This document shows positions 52,915 to 60,965 of a stretch of DNA of 64,000 bases, piece by piece (position 1 is the stretch's first letter; each line of letters begins with the position of its first letter). A program made the translations under genes and the position numbers. Origin of the DNA: Microlunatus soli (GTDB lineage Bacteria; Actinomycetota; Actinomycetes; Propionibacteriales; Propionibacteriaceae); NCBI RefSeq assembly GCF_900105385.1, contig NZ_LT629772.1:2914001-2978000 (forward strand), read 5' to 3'. The notes below the pieces were generated by a model. The model searched no databases and had not been told where the DNA came from. It was given only the letters and a program-made list of their open reading frames with translations.

Positions 52915-53078
52915 CTAGTATCCCGCGCCCGAAGTTCGTGTGATTAGTCGGAGGCTGAAATGGTGAGCTGCAAGGCGGAGGAGGTGCGCATGCCGGGTGC
53001 ATGTAAGCCGACGACAACGCAGCAGATCGCCGTTTCAGGCTTCGAATAATCGTACGAGCTTCGGGCGCGGGATACTAG
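52915..53078. mobile_element. MITE-like palindromic element M1 (164 bp)
   Basis: 46-bp terminal inverted repeats (52915-52960 and 53033-53078), the outer 20 bp perfect (CTAGTATCCCGCGCCCGAAG). The interior has GCAAGGCGG and CAACGCAGC, the latter about 100 bp from the left end, as in M2 and M3. It starts 4 bp after the gltX stop codon and shares its final CTAG with M2. No coding capacity. Confidence 0.7.
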
Positions 53079-53238
53079 GGAAGCACTGATTCATTCGGGC
53101 TGAGCTGCGGACCCGCGATGCGCGTTCGATCGCCAGCCGCACGAGTGCAGGCGGGCCGGGGCCCGTCAAGCGAGGGCAACGCAGCGAGCGGTCGTGCAGC
53201 GCGGGCCGCTGTAGCCCGAATAAATCAGTGGTTCCCTA
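53076..53238. mobile_element. MITE-like palindromic element M2 (163 bp)
   Basis: 26-bp ends: TAGGGAAGCACTGA then TTCATTCGGGCT at 53076-53101, pairing with AGCCCGAATAAATCAG then TGGTTCCCTA at 53213-53238 with two mismatches. The core GCAGGCGGGCC and CAACGCAGCGAGCGG is shared with M3. The last CTA supplies the stop codon of the small gene on the minus strand (53236). Confidence 0.75.
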
Positions 53239-53586
53239 CAGGAAGATCGACAGGCCCGAGGCGGCCAGCGGCAACAGCCCCAGCAGCACCAACGGGTTGT
53301 ACGGCTTACGCCGGTTGATCATCAAGATCATCACGGCGCTGGCCAGCCCGGTCAGGCCGGTCATCGCCCACAGCCCGATCACATCGGAGCGGGCCATCTC
53401 GGCCCGGTTGAAGGTCACGTAGACCGCCAGTGATGCGGCGTGGATGCCGACCACCACGGTGATCAACAACGAGACCAGCACCCGCTGCACCCGGTCCAGG
53501 CTGCGCCCTTCGGCCGCCGAGCGCGGGGTCATCTCATCGGTCATGCTGCTCGTCGAGCGTGTCCCGCTCGGTTCCCGGTCGACCAT
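53236..53586 (-). CDS. Small membrane protein of unknown function
   Basis: 116 residues from the ATG at 53586, which has an excellent GGGAGGG site. After a hydrophilic N-terminus there are three hydrophobic helices (VQRVLVSLLITVVVGIHAAS, GLWAMTGLTGLASAVMILMI, NPLVLLGLLPLAASGLSIFL). Its TAG stop is formed by the end of element M2, so the original C-terminus may have been longer. It is flanked by M2 and M3. I do not recognise the family. Confidence 0.65.
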   Translation of the reverse strand: MVDREPSGTRSTSSMTDEMTPRSAAEGRSLDRVQRVLVSLLITVVVGIHAASLAVYVTFNRAEMARSDVIGLWAMTGLTGLASAVMILMINRRKPYNPLVLLGLLPLAASGLSIFL

Positions 53587-53620
53587 GGATCCCTCCCTGC
53601 GCTGCAGATCTGCCGAACAG

Positions 53621-53782
53621 TTAGGGAAGCACTGACCAAGAGGAGCGTTGCGACGACCACGCTGCCCGTCGGATCGCCAGGCGCACGCGTGAAGGCGGGC
53701 CGGGCCCGTCGAACCGGTGCAACGCAGCGAGCGGGCGTGCAGCACCGGCCGCAGTAGCTCCTCTTGATCAGTGGTTCCGTTA
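53621..53782. mobile_element. MITE-like palindromic element M3 (162 bp)
   Basis: The left end TTAGGGAAGCACTGACCAAG continues AGGAGC (53621-53646); the right end GCTCCTCTTGATCAGTGGTTCC, here split as GCTCCTCTTGATCAG and TGGTTCC (53757-53778), is followed by GTTAG. TTAG flanks both sides, a possible target duplication. The core GAAGGCGGGCCGGGCCCGTC and CAACGCAGCGAGCGG matches M2, while the inner stem (CCAAGAGGAGC) is unrelated to the M2 stem but still self-complementary. Confidence 0.75.
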
Positions 53783-53807
53783 GTGGGCTAACTGTTGGTA
53801 CCCATTC

Positions 53808-53822
53808 TATAGTGGCCGGGTG
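53808..53822 (+). promoter_or_regulatory. -10 element of a leaderless ohrR-like transcript
   Basis: TATAGT at 53808-53813 is followed after 6 nt by the GTG start codon at 53820, the geometry of a leaderless mRNA. GGTACC (53797) just upstream could be the core of an operator for autoregulation. The -35 is not clear. Confidence 0.45.
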
Positions 53823-54299
53823 AGCACCCAGAAATCGATCGATGCCGGCGACCTCCTCGCGCTGGAGAATCAGGTCTGCTTCGCCCTGGCCGTCGCCTCC
53901 CGACGGGTGATCGGTCTCTATCGACCGTTGCTGGAGCCGATGGGGCTGACGCACCCGCAGTATCTGGTGATGCTGGCCCTGTGGCAGGACGGGCCACTGA
54001 CCGTCCGCGAACTGGCGACCAAACTGTCGCTGGAGTCGGCGACCCTGTCACCGCTGCTCAAGCGGCTGGAGACGATCGGCTATCTCACCCGGTCCCGCGG
54101 CGTCCACGACGAACGGTCGTTGCAGATCGCGCTCACCCCGAAGGGCCGTGCCCTGCGCAAGCAGGCGCTGAAGATCCCGCCGACGATGATGGACAAGCTC
54201 GGCATGGATGTGGCGGAACTGAAGGAGTTCCATGCCCGACTGACCGGGGTCATCGACCGCGCGACCGCGGAGGAACGGGCGCCGACGACGGCCCGCTGA
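53820..54299 (+). CDS. OhrR-like MarR-family regulator
   Basis: 159 residues. LENQVCFALAVASRRVIGLY carries the reactive N-terminal Cys (residue 22) of organic-peroxide sensors, followed by YRPLLEPMGLTHPQYLVMLA and the wing LSLESATLSPLLKRLETIGY with TRSRGVHDERSLQI. OhrR represses the peroxiredoxin gene ohr until the Cys is oxidised. No ohr gene is visible in this window, so the target lies elsewhere or has been lost. The promoter region is bordered by element M3. Confidence 0.83.
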   Translation: MSTQKSIDAGDLLALENQVCFALAVASRRVIGLYRPLLEPMGLTHPQYLVMLALWQDGPLTVRELATKLSLESATLSPLLKRLETIGYLTRSRGVHDERSLQIALTPKGRALRKQALKIPPTMMDKLGMDVAELKEFHARLTGVIDRATAEERAPTTAR

Positions 54300-54331
54300 T
54301 CAGCTGCGAGCCACCCCGATAGTGTCGCCGT

Positions 54332-55399
54332 GTGAGTGCATCAGCGGCCAGCTCGAACACCCCGACCGCGCAGAAGCTCCTGCTCGACTGCGACACAGGC
54401 ATCGACGACACGCTGGCCCTGCTCTACCTGCTGGCCCATCCGTCCGTCGAGCTGGCTGCCGTGCTGTCCACCGCCGGCAATGTTCCGGTGGCAGAGGTGG
54501 ACGCCAACAATCGTGCGCTGCTGGAGCTCTGCGGTCGTGACGACATCGAGGTCTGCCGCGGCGCGGACGGACCGTTGGCGATCGAGCTGCGGACCTGTGA
54601 GGACACCCACGGCCCGTACGGGCTCGGATACGCCGATCGGCCGGCGAGCACCGCACCGTCGGCCGGTCGACCCGACCGCGACGCCGCCGACGCCTGGATC
54701 GAGATCACCCGCGATCGTCCCGGCGAGTTGGTCGGGCTGGTCGTCGGGCCGTGCACCAACCTGGCCTTGGCGATCCGCCGCGATCCCGATCTTCCGACCC
54801 GGTTGAAACGACTGGTGATCATGGGCGGCAGCTTCGTCCACCCCGGCAACACCACCCCGGTCGCGGAGTGGAATGTGCTGGTCGATCCGGAGGCGGCACA
54901 CGAGGTGTTCACCGCCTTCGGCACCGACGGCGCGCCGCAACCGATCGTCTGCGGACTCCAGCTGACCGAGCAGATCGCCTTCACTCCCGAGCATCTGACC
55001 CGACTGGCCGAGCTGGCCGGCAGTACCCCGATCGAGCTGGCGACCGCCGAAGATGATCATGGACGACGATCGGTGTCGGACAACCGGGTGATCGCCCTGC
55101 TGACCGACGCGCTGCGGTTCTACTTCGAATTCCACCACAGTGTCGGCGAGGGGTATCGCGCGCACGTGCACGACCCGTTCGCGGCCGCCGTCGCCATCGA
55201 CCCCGGCATCGTCCAGACCCGACCGGCGGTGGTCGACGTCGAACTGGACGGCAGCCTGACCCGCGGCATGACGGTCGCCGACGAGGGCGGATTCTGGGGC
55301 CGACCGGCCAATGCGCAGATCGCCGACCGGACCGACGTCGACGCGTTCTTCGACGATCTGTTGAGCCGGTTGGCGACACTCGCGCGCCGAATCGGCTGA
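54332..55399 (+). CDS. Inosine-uridine-type nucleoside hydrolase
   Basis: 355 residues from a GTG at 54332. The calcium/active-site motif LLDCDTGIDDTLALLYLL is at residue 18. LVVGPCTNLALAIRR and KRLVIMGGSFVHPGNTTPVA (quoted in part) with EWNVLVDPEAAH are the other conserved blocks. It cleaves the N-glycosidic bond of ribonucleosides for salvage. The GTG lies close behind GATAGT, so it too may be leaderless. Cytoplasmic, single gene, same strand as ohrR. Confidence 0.92.
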   Translation: MSASAASSNTPTAQKLLLDCDTGIDDTLALLYLLAHPSVELAAVLSTAGNVPVAEVDANNRALLELCGRDDIEVCRGADGPLAIELRTCEDTHGPYGLGYADRPASTAPSAGRPDRDAADAWIEITRDRPGELVGLVVGPCTNLALAIRRDPDLPTRLKRLVIMGGSFVHPGNTTPVAEWNVLVDPEAAHEVFTAFGTDGAPQPIVCGLQLTEQIAFTPEHLTRLAELAGSTPIELATAEDDHGRRSVSDNRVIALLTDALRFYFEFHHSVGEGYRAHVHDPFAAAVAIDPGIVQTRPAVVDVELDGSLTRGMTVADEGGFWGRPANAQIADRTDVDAFFDDLLSRLATLARRIG

Positions 55400-55519
55400 T
55401 CGGGATCGGCCGGGGCGGCCGAGCCCCGACGCACCGGGACGGTCGTCATCTCGTCTCGCCAGGCGACATCAGGACGGCCCGGAGATGACACGACCAAGAT
55501 CACGTTCTAGCGTTGAGCC

Positions 55520-56362
55520 GTGTTCTCCAACCTCAGCATGGGTGCCCTCGGCCTCACCGCCGACCTTCCGACAGCGATCGACCTGGCCGCCAAGCACGGT
55601 TTCGGCGGCGTCGATCCCGACCTCGGCTACCTCAGTGGACTCGGCGGTACCTCCGCGGTCAGCGAGTTCGCCAGCTCGGTCTCGGAGAAGGGACTGCGGT
55701 GGGGCATGGCGGGCCTGCCGATCAACGTCACCGCACCCGGGACCGAGTTCGCCCAGCAACTCGCCGAGCTGCCGGCCAAACTGGAGGTGCTGAACGCCGC
55801 CGGCGTCACCGCGGTCGGCACCTGGGTCCGGCCGATGCACGACGAGCTGCCGTACCGTCGCAACTGGGCGCTACACGCGTCCCGGCTGTCGCTGATCGCC
55901 GAACTGCTGGCCGATTCCGGCATCCGGCTCGGGCTGGAATACATCGGTCCGAAGACCTTCTGGTCCACCGAGCGGTTCCCGTTCATCCACTCCCTCGGCG
56001 AGGCGCTGGAGTTGATCGTCGAGGTCGGCGCCCCGAACATCGGGCTGATCCTGGACAGCTACCACTGGTACACCGCCGGCGAGAGCGCCGATGATCTCGA
56101 GGGCCTGTCCGACGCCGACATCGTCTCCGCCGACATCAACGACGCCCGCGACGACCGGGAACGCGACGAGCAGCAGGATCTCGACCGTCGACTCCCCGGT
56201 GCGACAGGGGTGATCGATCTGGACGGCTTCATGTCCGCCCTCCGCGCCGCCGGCTACGACGGACCGGTCAAGGTCGAGCCGTTCATGAAGTCACTGGCCG
56301 AGCAGCCGGTCGACGACGTCCTGGCCGATGTCTCGGCGCGGCTCGCGAAGGCGATCGGCTGA
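55520..56362 (+). CDS. Sugar phosphate isomerase/epimerase (AP_endonuc_2 TIM barrel)
   Basis: 280 residues from a GTG at 55520. The xylose-isomerase-like barrel shows LEYIGPKTFWS (metal Glu), IGLILDSYHWYTAG (Asp and His), SADINDARDD and YDGPVKVEPFMKSL (Glu). This is typical of IolE/IolI- and hydroxypyruvate-isomerase-like proteins. The substrate is unknown. The 120 bp in front contain a loose inverted repeat (GTCGTCATCTC with GAGATGACACGAC) that may be an operator. Confidence 0.85.
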   Translation: MFSNLSMGALGLTADLPTAIDLAAKHGFGGVDPDLGYLSGLGGTSAVSEFASSVSEKGLRWGMAGLPINVTAPGTEFAQQLAELPAKLEVLNAAGVTAVGTWVRPMHDELPYRRNWALHASRLSLIAELLADSGIRLGLEYIGPKTFWSTERFPFIHSLGEALELIVEVGAPNIGLILDSYHWYTAGESADDLEGLSDADIVSADINDARDDRERDEQQDLDRRLPGATGVIDLDGFMSALRAAGYDGPVKVEPFMKSLAEQPVDDVLADVSARLAKAIG

Positions 56363-56476
56363 AACCCGAGCGACAGCACGAATACCGCCCCCGGCCGGCC
56401 GCCGGCTGCTTCAATGGATCGTGCGGTCGTAGCTGATCCCGTCCCGGTGATCAAGCGGCCGCCGAGGGGGATGATC

Positions 56477-56914
56477 ATGGAGGCGACGGCCGCGGACAGA
56501 CGCGAGAACGGCACCGGCCCGGGGCCGGGCGGATCAGATGACGCCGGCGATCTCGCCCACCGCCTGGCCGGCGCGATCGCCGGTCGGGATGCGGCCGCGC
56601 TGCGTGATCTGCTGACCGAGCAGATCGACTTCAGGGCGATGACACCGGGCCGTTTCTGGGAGGCCGGCGACCGCGACGAGGTCGTCGAGATCGTCTTCGG
56701 ATCATGGTTCGAACCCGGCGACGTGATCACGGCGGTGTTGAGTGCGGGCGGGGAGCGGGTGGCCGACCGGACCTCCGTGCACTACCGGCTGCGCGGCCAC
56801 AACGCCGGCGGCGATTTCGTGGTCGAGCAGCGCGCCTACACCCAGCAGACCGGCGGGCGGATCGACTGGCTCCGGATCATGTGCTCGGGTTTTCGTCCGG
56901 TCGCGGCGAGCTGA
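56477..56914 (+). CDS. SnoaL/NTF2-like domain protein
   Basis: 145 residues from the ATG at 56477, which is 6 nt after GGGGG. Starts at 56471 or 56414 are possible. One NTF2-like cone fold is indicated by AHRLAGAIAGRDAAALRDLL, FRAMTPGRFWEAGDRDEVVE and VHYRLRGHNAGGDFVVEQRA. No catalytic residues can be named. Such proteins are small ligand-binding or isomerase-like enzymes. The N-terminal 25 residues are disordered. Confidence 0.68.
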   Translation: MEATAADRRENGTGPGPGGSDDAGDLAHRLAGAIAGRDAAALRDLLTEQIDFRAMTPGRFWEAGDRDEVVEIVFGSWFEPGDVITAVLSAGGERVADRTSVHYRLRGHNAGGDFVVEQRAYTQQTGGRIDWLRIMCSGFRPVAAS

Positions 56915-56944
56915 TCCGGCGGCTGACAGCGGTCGCTGCTGCCC

Positions 56945-57499
56945 TCACGCGCCGTGGATCAGTCCCATCGCGTCGGCCAATCGGACGATGTCGGCGGTCA
57001 CCGGGTCATGGACGGTCAGCCAGTCCGCTGCGGCCGGAGCGGCCATCGACCGGACCTCGATGACTTCTTCGCCGTCGGCCGGGTTGGTCGGCGGCTGGAT
57101 CACCTCGGCTCGGACGACGGCAAAGGCCCAGTGCGACAGCGGGTGCGGTTGGTGCGGACGGTACGGCTCCGGCCGACGGCTGCGGGAGATGTGGGAGGCG
57201 AAGATCATCGGCTCGCCGGTGGTCTTGGCTCCGGCCTCCTCCAACAGTTCCCGGGTCACCGTCTCGCTGATCGACTCGCCCGGTTCTCGGGTGCCACCGG
57301 GCAGGAAGCGCCACTCCTGCACGCTGCGGCAGACGATCACCCGGTCCTGCGGATCGACCGCGACGCAATGGATCCGGCTAATCAGCTCGTCCTGCGGTGA
57401 CGGATCGACGCTGAAGGTCACGTCGGTATCGGCGTAGTCCACATACATCGGCCGGAACAGGTCCGGGAACTGAACCGGCCAGGCACCCTCGGTCGTCAT
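56945..57499 (-). CDS. Nudix hydrolase
   Basis: 184 residues from the ATG at 57499 with GGAGG 5 nt upstream. The Nudix box is complete: GGTREPGESISETVTRELLE, then EAG. The strand before it (VIVCRSVQEWRFLPGG) is standard. PYRPHQPHPLSHWAFAVV follows. It cleaves a nucleoside diphosphate linked to another group; the substrate is not predictable. It is convergent with the SnoaL-like gene. Confidence 0.9.
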   Translation of the reverse strand: MTTEGAWPVQFPDLFRPMYVDYADTDVTFSVDPSPQDELISRIHCVAVDPQDRVIVCRSVQEWRFLPGGTREPGESISETVTRELLEEAGAKTTGEPMIFASHISRSRRPEPYRPHQPHPLSHWAFAVVRAEVIQPPTNPADGEEVIEVRSMAAPAAADWLTVHDPVTADIVRLADAMGLIHGA

Positions 57500-57662
57500 C
57501 CATCCTCCAGGCTCGGGCTCCCGGTGTCGGGCCACCAGGTTCGGGGCCCTCACGGTATCCCGACGGGTGTCGCCGGCGCCGACCTCGCAGCACCGGGACG
57601 GAACGCGGACAGGCCGCCGCCCCGAAGGGCGACGGCCTGCGCAGATCGGTGCGCCAGGTCGC

Positions 57663-57950
57663 TCAGGCAGTCTCAGGCTGTTGGGCGAGCTGGAACTGGA
57701 CGTCGCCGTCCTGGGTGACCTGGGCGTCGAGGACCTTGTCGTCGAGAACCTCCGACGCGCTCTCCTCGAGATAGACCTTGGCCTCACCACTTTCGACAAC
57801 GGTGTCGCCCGGCTCCCCGGACGGTACCGCCGAGATGGCGAACGCGCCATCGGTCGGGCCGCTGATCCGCAGCCCTCCGTCCTCGGACTCGGTCTGCTTG
57901 TCGACGATGGTGGATACGATGTTGCTGGCGTTCTCGGTGAGGGTGAGCAT
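57663..57950 (-). CDS. HesB/IscA-like protein lacking all cysteines
   Basis: 95 residues; GGAGAG 5 nt before the ATG. MLTLTENASNIVSTIV, GGLRISG, VYLEESASEVLDDKVLDA and VQFQLAQ follow the A-type Fe-S carrier fold, but none of the three cluster-binding Cys is present (the protein has no Cys at all). A cysteine-free branch of this fold is frequent in actinomycetes. It is therefore unlikely to carry an Fe-S cluster and its role is open. Confidence 0.8.
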   Translation of the reverse strand: MLTLTENASNIVSTIVDKQTESEDGGLRISGPTDGAFAISAVPSGEPGDTVVESGEAKVYLEESASEVLDDKVLDAQVTQDGDVQFQLAQQPETA

Positions 57951-58164
57951 GCGCTCTCCTTCCGTAGTGAACAGGTTCCTCCACCGTCCCCCGTTTGCGC
58001 CCGCGACTCAAACGCGGGTCCCGCTGAGTGGGACCGGGTTGACAGCCCGTGAGAATGCCGGGACCCTGCGCCCACGAAGATCCCGGTCCGTCCGACGATC
58101 AACGCGGCCCACCACGACACCGGGACAGGGATCAGACCGAGACAGGATCAGACCGGGACAGGGA

Positions 58165-58572
58165 TCAACCCAGGACGGCGATCAGCACGCCGAGGCCGAC
58201 GAAGATCACGCCGACCGGAATCATGATCAGCAGACCGATCCGGCCGCTGTGTGCGCCGTCGGCGACCTGGGCGTTCGTCGGATCATCGGGATCGACCAGC
58301 ACCCTGATCGGGAACGGGAATTCGCGCAGCGTCCCACCGGAGACACCGTGCGGATTCTTGGCCGTCCGGGAGACACCGTCGGCTCCGATCCAACGCAACA
58401 TCCAGTACTGCACCGAGGTGTCGCTACCGGTGTCCCAGACATAGTCGTAGACCTCACCGGGATAGGAGATCCAGCGTCGGCGTCGTTCGGACAGCTGTCG
58501 ACTGCCGCGGATCCCGAGCACCGTCGTCACCGAGCCGAGCACGATGAAAACGATCGGCAGCAACAGGTTCAT
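58165..58572 (-). CDS. DUF3592-like membrane protein
   Basis: 135 residues. Membrane helices at each end (LLLPIVFIVLGSVTTVLGI and GLLIMIPVGVIFVGLGVLIA) enclose a soluble beta domain (YPGEVYDYVWDTGSDTSVQY, FPFPIRVLVDPDDPTNAQVA), the layout of DUF3592. Its start overlaps the MFS stop by 4 nt, so the two are co-translated. Function unknown. Confidence 0.75.
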   Translation of the reverse strand: MNLLLPIVFIVLGSVTTVLGIRGSRQLSERRRRWISYPGEVYDYVWDTGSDTSVQYWMLRWIGADGVSRTAKNPHGVSGGTLREFPFPIRVLVDPDDPTNAQVADGAHSGRIGLLIMIPVGVIFVGLGVLIAVLG

Positions 58573-59813
58573 GATGTGGTTCCGATCACTCGATCGCGGC
58601 CGGCGAGCCGACCGACGGTCGCCTGCAGCAGCGTCAGCGCGATCAGGATGATGATCACCGCCGACCAGCTGCCGGTCAGTTCGCGGATCGATCCTGCCGC
58701 GATCGGACCGCCCGCGGCAAGCAGATAACCGAAGCCCTGCGCCATTCCGGACAGCCGGGCGGTATCGGCCGGGTCGCCGGTGCGCAGGCCCATCATCGCC
58801 AGCGCGAGCGCGACCGAACTGCCCGACGTCATGCCGCCGAGCACGGCCCAGATGACGACCAGGTCGGGCCACAGCAGCAGCCCGGTCAACGCGATCAGCA
58901 TCGGCAACGCCACCATGATCGCAATACCGCGCTGATCATCACGGCGCCCCATCAGGACGGTCACGGCGAAGGCTGCGGCGATGCCGACCGCCTGATACAG
59001 GAAGAGATGGCTGCCCGCCGCAGCGGCCGTCGTGCCATGTTCGGCCTCGATCGCCGGCAACCAGTTCACCAGCGTGTAGAAGACGGTCGACTGCAGTCCC
59101 ATGTGCAGCGTGACCTGCCAGGCCAAGGCGGACCGCCACAACCGCTGTCGACGTCGATCATGATCACCGATACCAGCGGGGACGATCGCGGTCGGATGCT
59201 CGACCAGCCGCATTCGCACTGCCCAGATGATCATTGCGGCCGCCGCCGGTAGCAACCAGATCCCCACCGACCCACGCCAACCGGACGAGCCGCCGATCGC
59301 CAATGCGGCGATCGGCACCGAGATCCCCGAGGCGGTCGCGGCGAAGGTGTTCATGGTCGCGGTATAGCCGCCGGTCATCGGTGAGATGTGGCCGGGGAAG
59401 TCTCGTTTCACCACCGCCGGCACCAGCACGTTCCCGATCGCGATGCCGATCCCGATGATCAACGTCCCGATCCAGAGCAGCCCGGGCACTGCCAGCGACC
59501 GCGCCGCCAGACCGATGATGATCATGATCAACGCGGCGAGAACCGCCCGGTCGGTTCCGACCCGGCGGGCCAGCAGATGGGCCAACGGCGACACCACCGC
59601 AAAGGCCAGCAGCGGCAGCGCGGCGAGCAGACCGAGCAGACCCGGTCCGATGCCGACGTCGACGCCGATCCGATGCAGGACCGGTCCGACCGAGGTGATC
59701 GCCGGTCGCAGACAGGCGGCTACCAGCAGCACGCCGATGACGGCCAGGATCGCTCGACCCCGACGACGCGGCAAGGTTGCAGCGTCATCGGGGAGCAGGT
59801 CGGGATCGGTCAT
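58569..59813 (-). CDS. CynX/NimT-type MFS transporter
   Basis: 414 residues from the ATG at 59813, 12 membrane helices. ACLRPAITSVGPVL and GLLGLLAALPLLAFAVVSPL are characteristic of the CynX (cyanate) family. VKRDFPGHISPMTGGYTATM is the conserved loop 4/5 region. The family moves cyanate, 2-nitroimidazole and other small compounds. Substrate unknown here. It is followed by a DUF3592 protein in the same transcript. Confidence 0.88.
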   Translation of the reverse strand: MTDPDLLPDDAATLPRRRGRAILAVIGVLLVAACLRPAITSVGPVLHRIGVDVGIGPGLLGLLAALPLLAFAVVSPLAHLLARRVGTDRAVLAALIMIIIGLAARSLAVPGLLWIGTLIIGIGIAIGNVLVPAVVKRDFPGHISPMTGGYTATMNTFAATASGISVPIAALAIGGSSGWRGSVGIWLLPAAAAMIIWAVRMRLVEHPTAIVPAGIGDHDRRRQRLWRSALAWQVTLHMGLQSTVFYTLVNWLPAIEAEHGTTAAAAGSHLFLYQAVGIAAAFAVTVLMGRRDDQRGIAIMVALPMLIALTGLLLWPDLVVIWAVLGGMTSGSSVALALAMMGLRTGDPADTARLSGMAQGFGYLLAAGGPIAAGSIRELTGSWSAVIIILIALTLLQATVGRLAGRDRVIGTTS

Positions 59814-60066
59814 CGCGCGCTGTCGTCCTCGGCAGTTCATGGGTGAGAGGTCCGCCCACACCCTACGACCGGGTCGGGATCGGCCGATCTCACGGCTCCC
59901 CGACGAGCCGCCTGCCTCGCAGGTCGGTGCGCTGCCACGCAGTTTCGATGTCGCCGAGCGGCACCGTCTGGACGTCGAGGTGAGCTGCCTGCTGCGCGTC
60001 CGGGTGAGACCCGTTTCGCGGGTGCCGGGGTTTTCCATCCGGCGCGGCGCAGCCGGCAGACTCGCT

Positions 60067-60477
60067 CTAGTTGAGGATCTCGCCGCGCTCGTCGTTGCGG
60101 ATCGCCTCGAGCCGGTCCCGCCAGGTCTGCAGGGCTTGTGGAGTGAGTCGGGTCCAGTCGGTGATCTCGCGGACCACCCGCAGCGGCGCCGCGCTGCGAT
60201 AGGACCGGGTCGGGTTGCCCGGGAACTTCTTGTCGGTGACGTTCGGATCGTTCTCGAACGGGCCGGTGGGCTCGACCTCGTACACGTGCGGCTCGGTGTC
60301 CACCGCCGCGATCTCGGCGGCCAGACCGGCGCCGTCGCGCAGCGCGGTGAAGTAGATGTGGTTCATCACGATCTCGGGCCGGTAGTTGGAGCGGAACCCC
60401 GGTGTCAGCAGATCGCCCGGCTTCAGTTCCGCCTTCGTCCCGTGGAAGAACGGCCCCTCGTCAGGTGCATCCGTCAC
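60067..60477 (-). CDS. arr: Rifamycin ADP-ribosyltransferase (Arr)
   Basis: 136 residues, the size of Arr enzymes, from a GTG at 60477. FFHGTKAELKPGDLLTPG, HIYFTALRDGAGLAAEIA, VYEVEPTGPFENDPNVTDKK and FPGNPTRSYRSAAPLRVV are the Arr hallmarks, with the His/Tyr/Asp NAD site. It transfers ADP-ribose from NAD to the ansa chain of rifamycins and gives resistance. It is a common intrinsic gene of actinomycetes. It is single, with 253 bp of gene-free DNA behind it toward the MFS gene. Confidence 0.94.
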   Translation of the reverse strand: MTDAPDEGPFFHGTKAELKPGDLLTPGFRSNYRPEIVMNHIYFTALRDGAGLAAEIAAVDTEPHVYEVEPTGPFENDPNVTDKKFPGNPTRSYRSAAPLRVVREITDWTRLTPQALQTWRDRLEAIRNDERGEILN

Positions 60478-60582
60478 AGCGCGAGCATACGGCGCCGGGT
60501 GCGCGCTCGGGAATCACGACGCCGGTCGACGAGCGACCTGGAGATGATCATGACCCTGACCGGCCGTCGACGCTACTGTACC

Positions 60583-60618
60583 TTGACGGTTACGTAACTA
60601 CCTGGTTACATAGCGCTA
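60583..60618 (+). promoter_or_regulatory. Promoter and operator of the arsR-type gene
   Basis: -35 TTGACG (60583-60588) and -10 TACATA (60607-60612) are 18 nt apart, and the ATG at 60618 lies 6 nt after the -10, so the mRNA should be leaderless. The spacer contains the perfect palindrome GTTACGTAAC (60589-60598) and a second half-site GGTTACATAG, well placed for repression by the gene product. Confidence 0.7.
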
Positions 60619-60965
60619 TGGATGTCGTCCTGCGGGCACTGGCGGATCAGAGCAGACGCACGGTGCTGGAGACACTGGCCGATGGGGAAGCCACCGCAGG
60701 CGAGTTGGCTGCGCTGGTGTCGATCTCCCGACCCGGGGTGTCGCGGCATCTGCGGGTGCTGCGGGAGGCAGGTCTGGTCGACGTACGCCAACAGGCGCAG
60801 CGCCGGATCTACAGCTTGGCGCCGCGGCCGTTGGCCGAGGTCGATCAATGGTTGGGCCGGTACCGGGTGCTGTGGGAGCAGCGACTGGATGCGGCTGCAC
60901 ACCGAGGTGGCCCGCGGGAAGAGAGCGAGGAGCGAGAAATGACCGGGGACGGAAGAGAGCAATGA
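60618..60965 (+). CDS. ArsR-family winged-helix repressor
   Basis: 115 residues. MDVVLRALADQSRRTVLETL, the recognition region LVSISRPGVSRHLRVLREAG and the wing VRQQAQRRIYSL are typical of the ArsR group paired with SRPBCC proteins. There is no metal-binding Cys cluster. It overlaps the following gene by 4 nt (ATGA). It very likely represses its own operon through the palindrome in its promoter. Confidence 0.9.
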   Translation: MDVVLRALADQSRRTVLETLADGEATAGELAALVSISRPGVSRHLRVLREAGLVDVRQQAQRRIYSLAPRPLAEVDQWLGRYRVLWEQRLDAAAHRGGPREESEEREMTGDGREQ

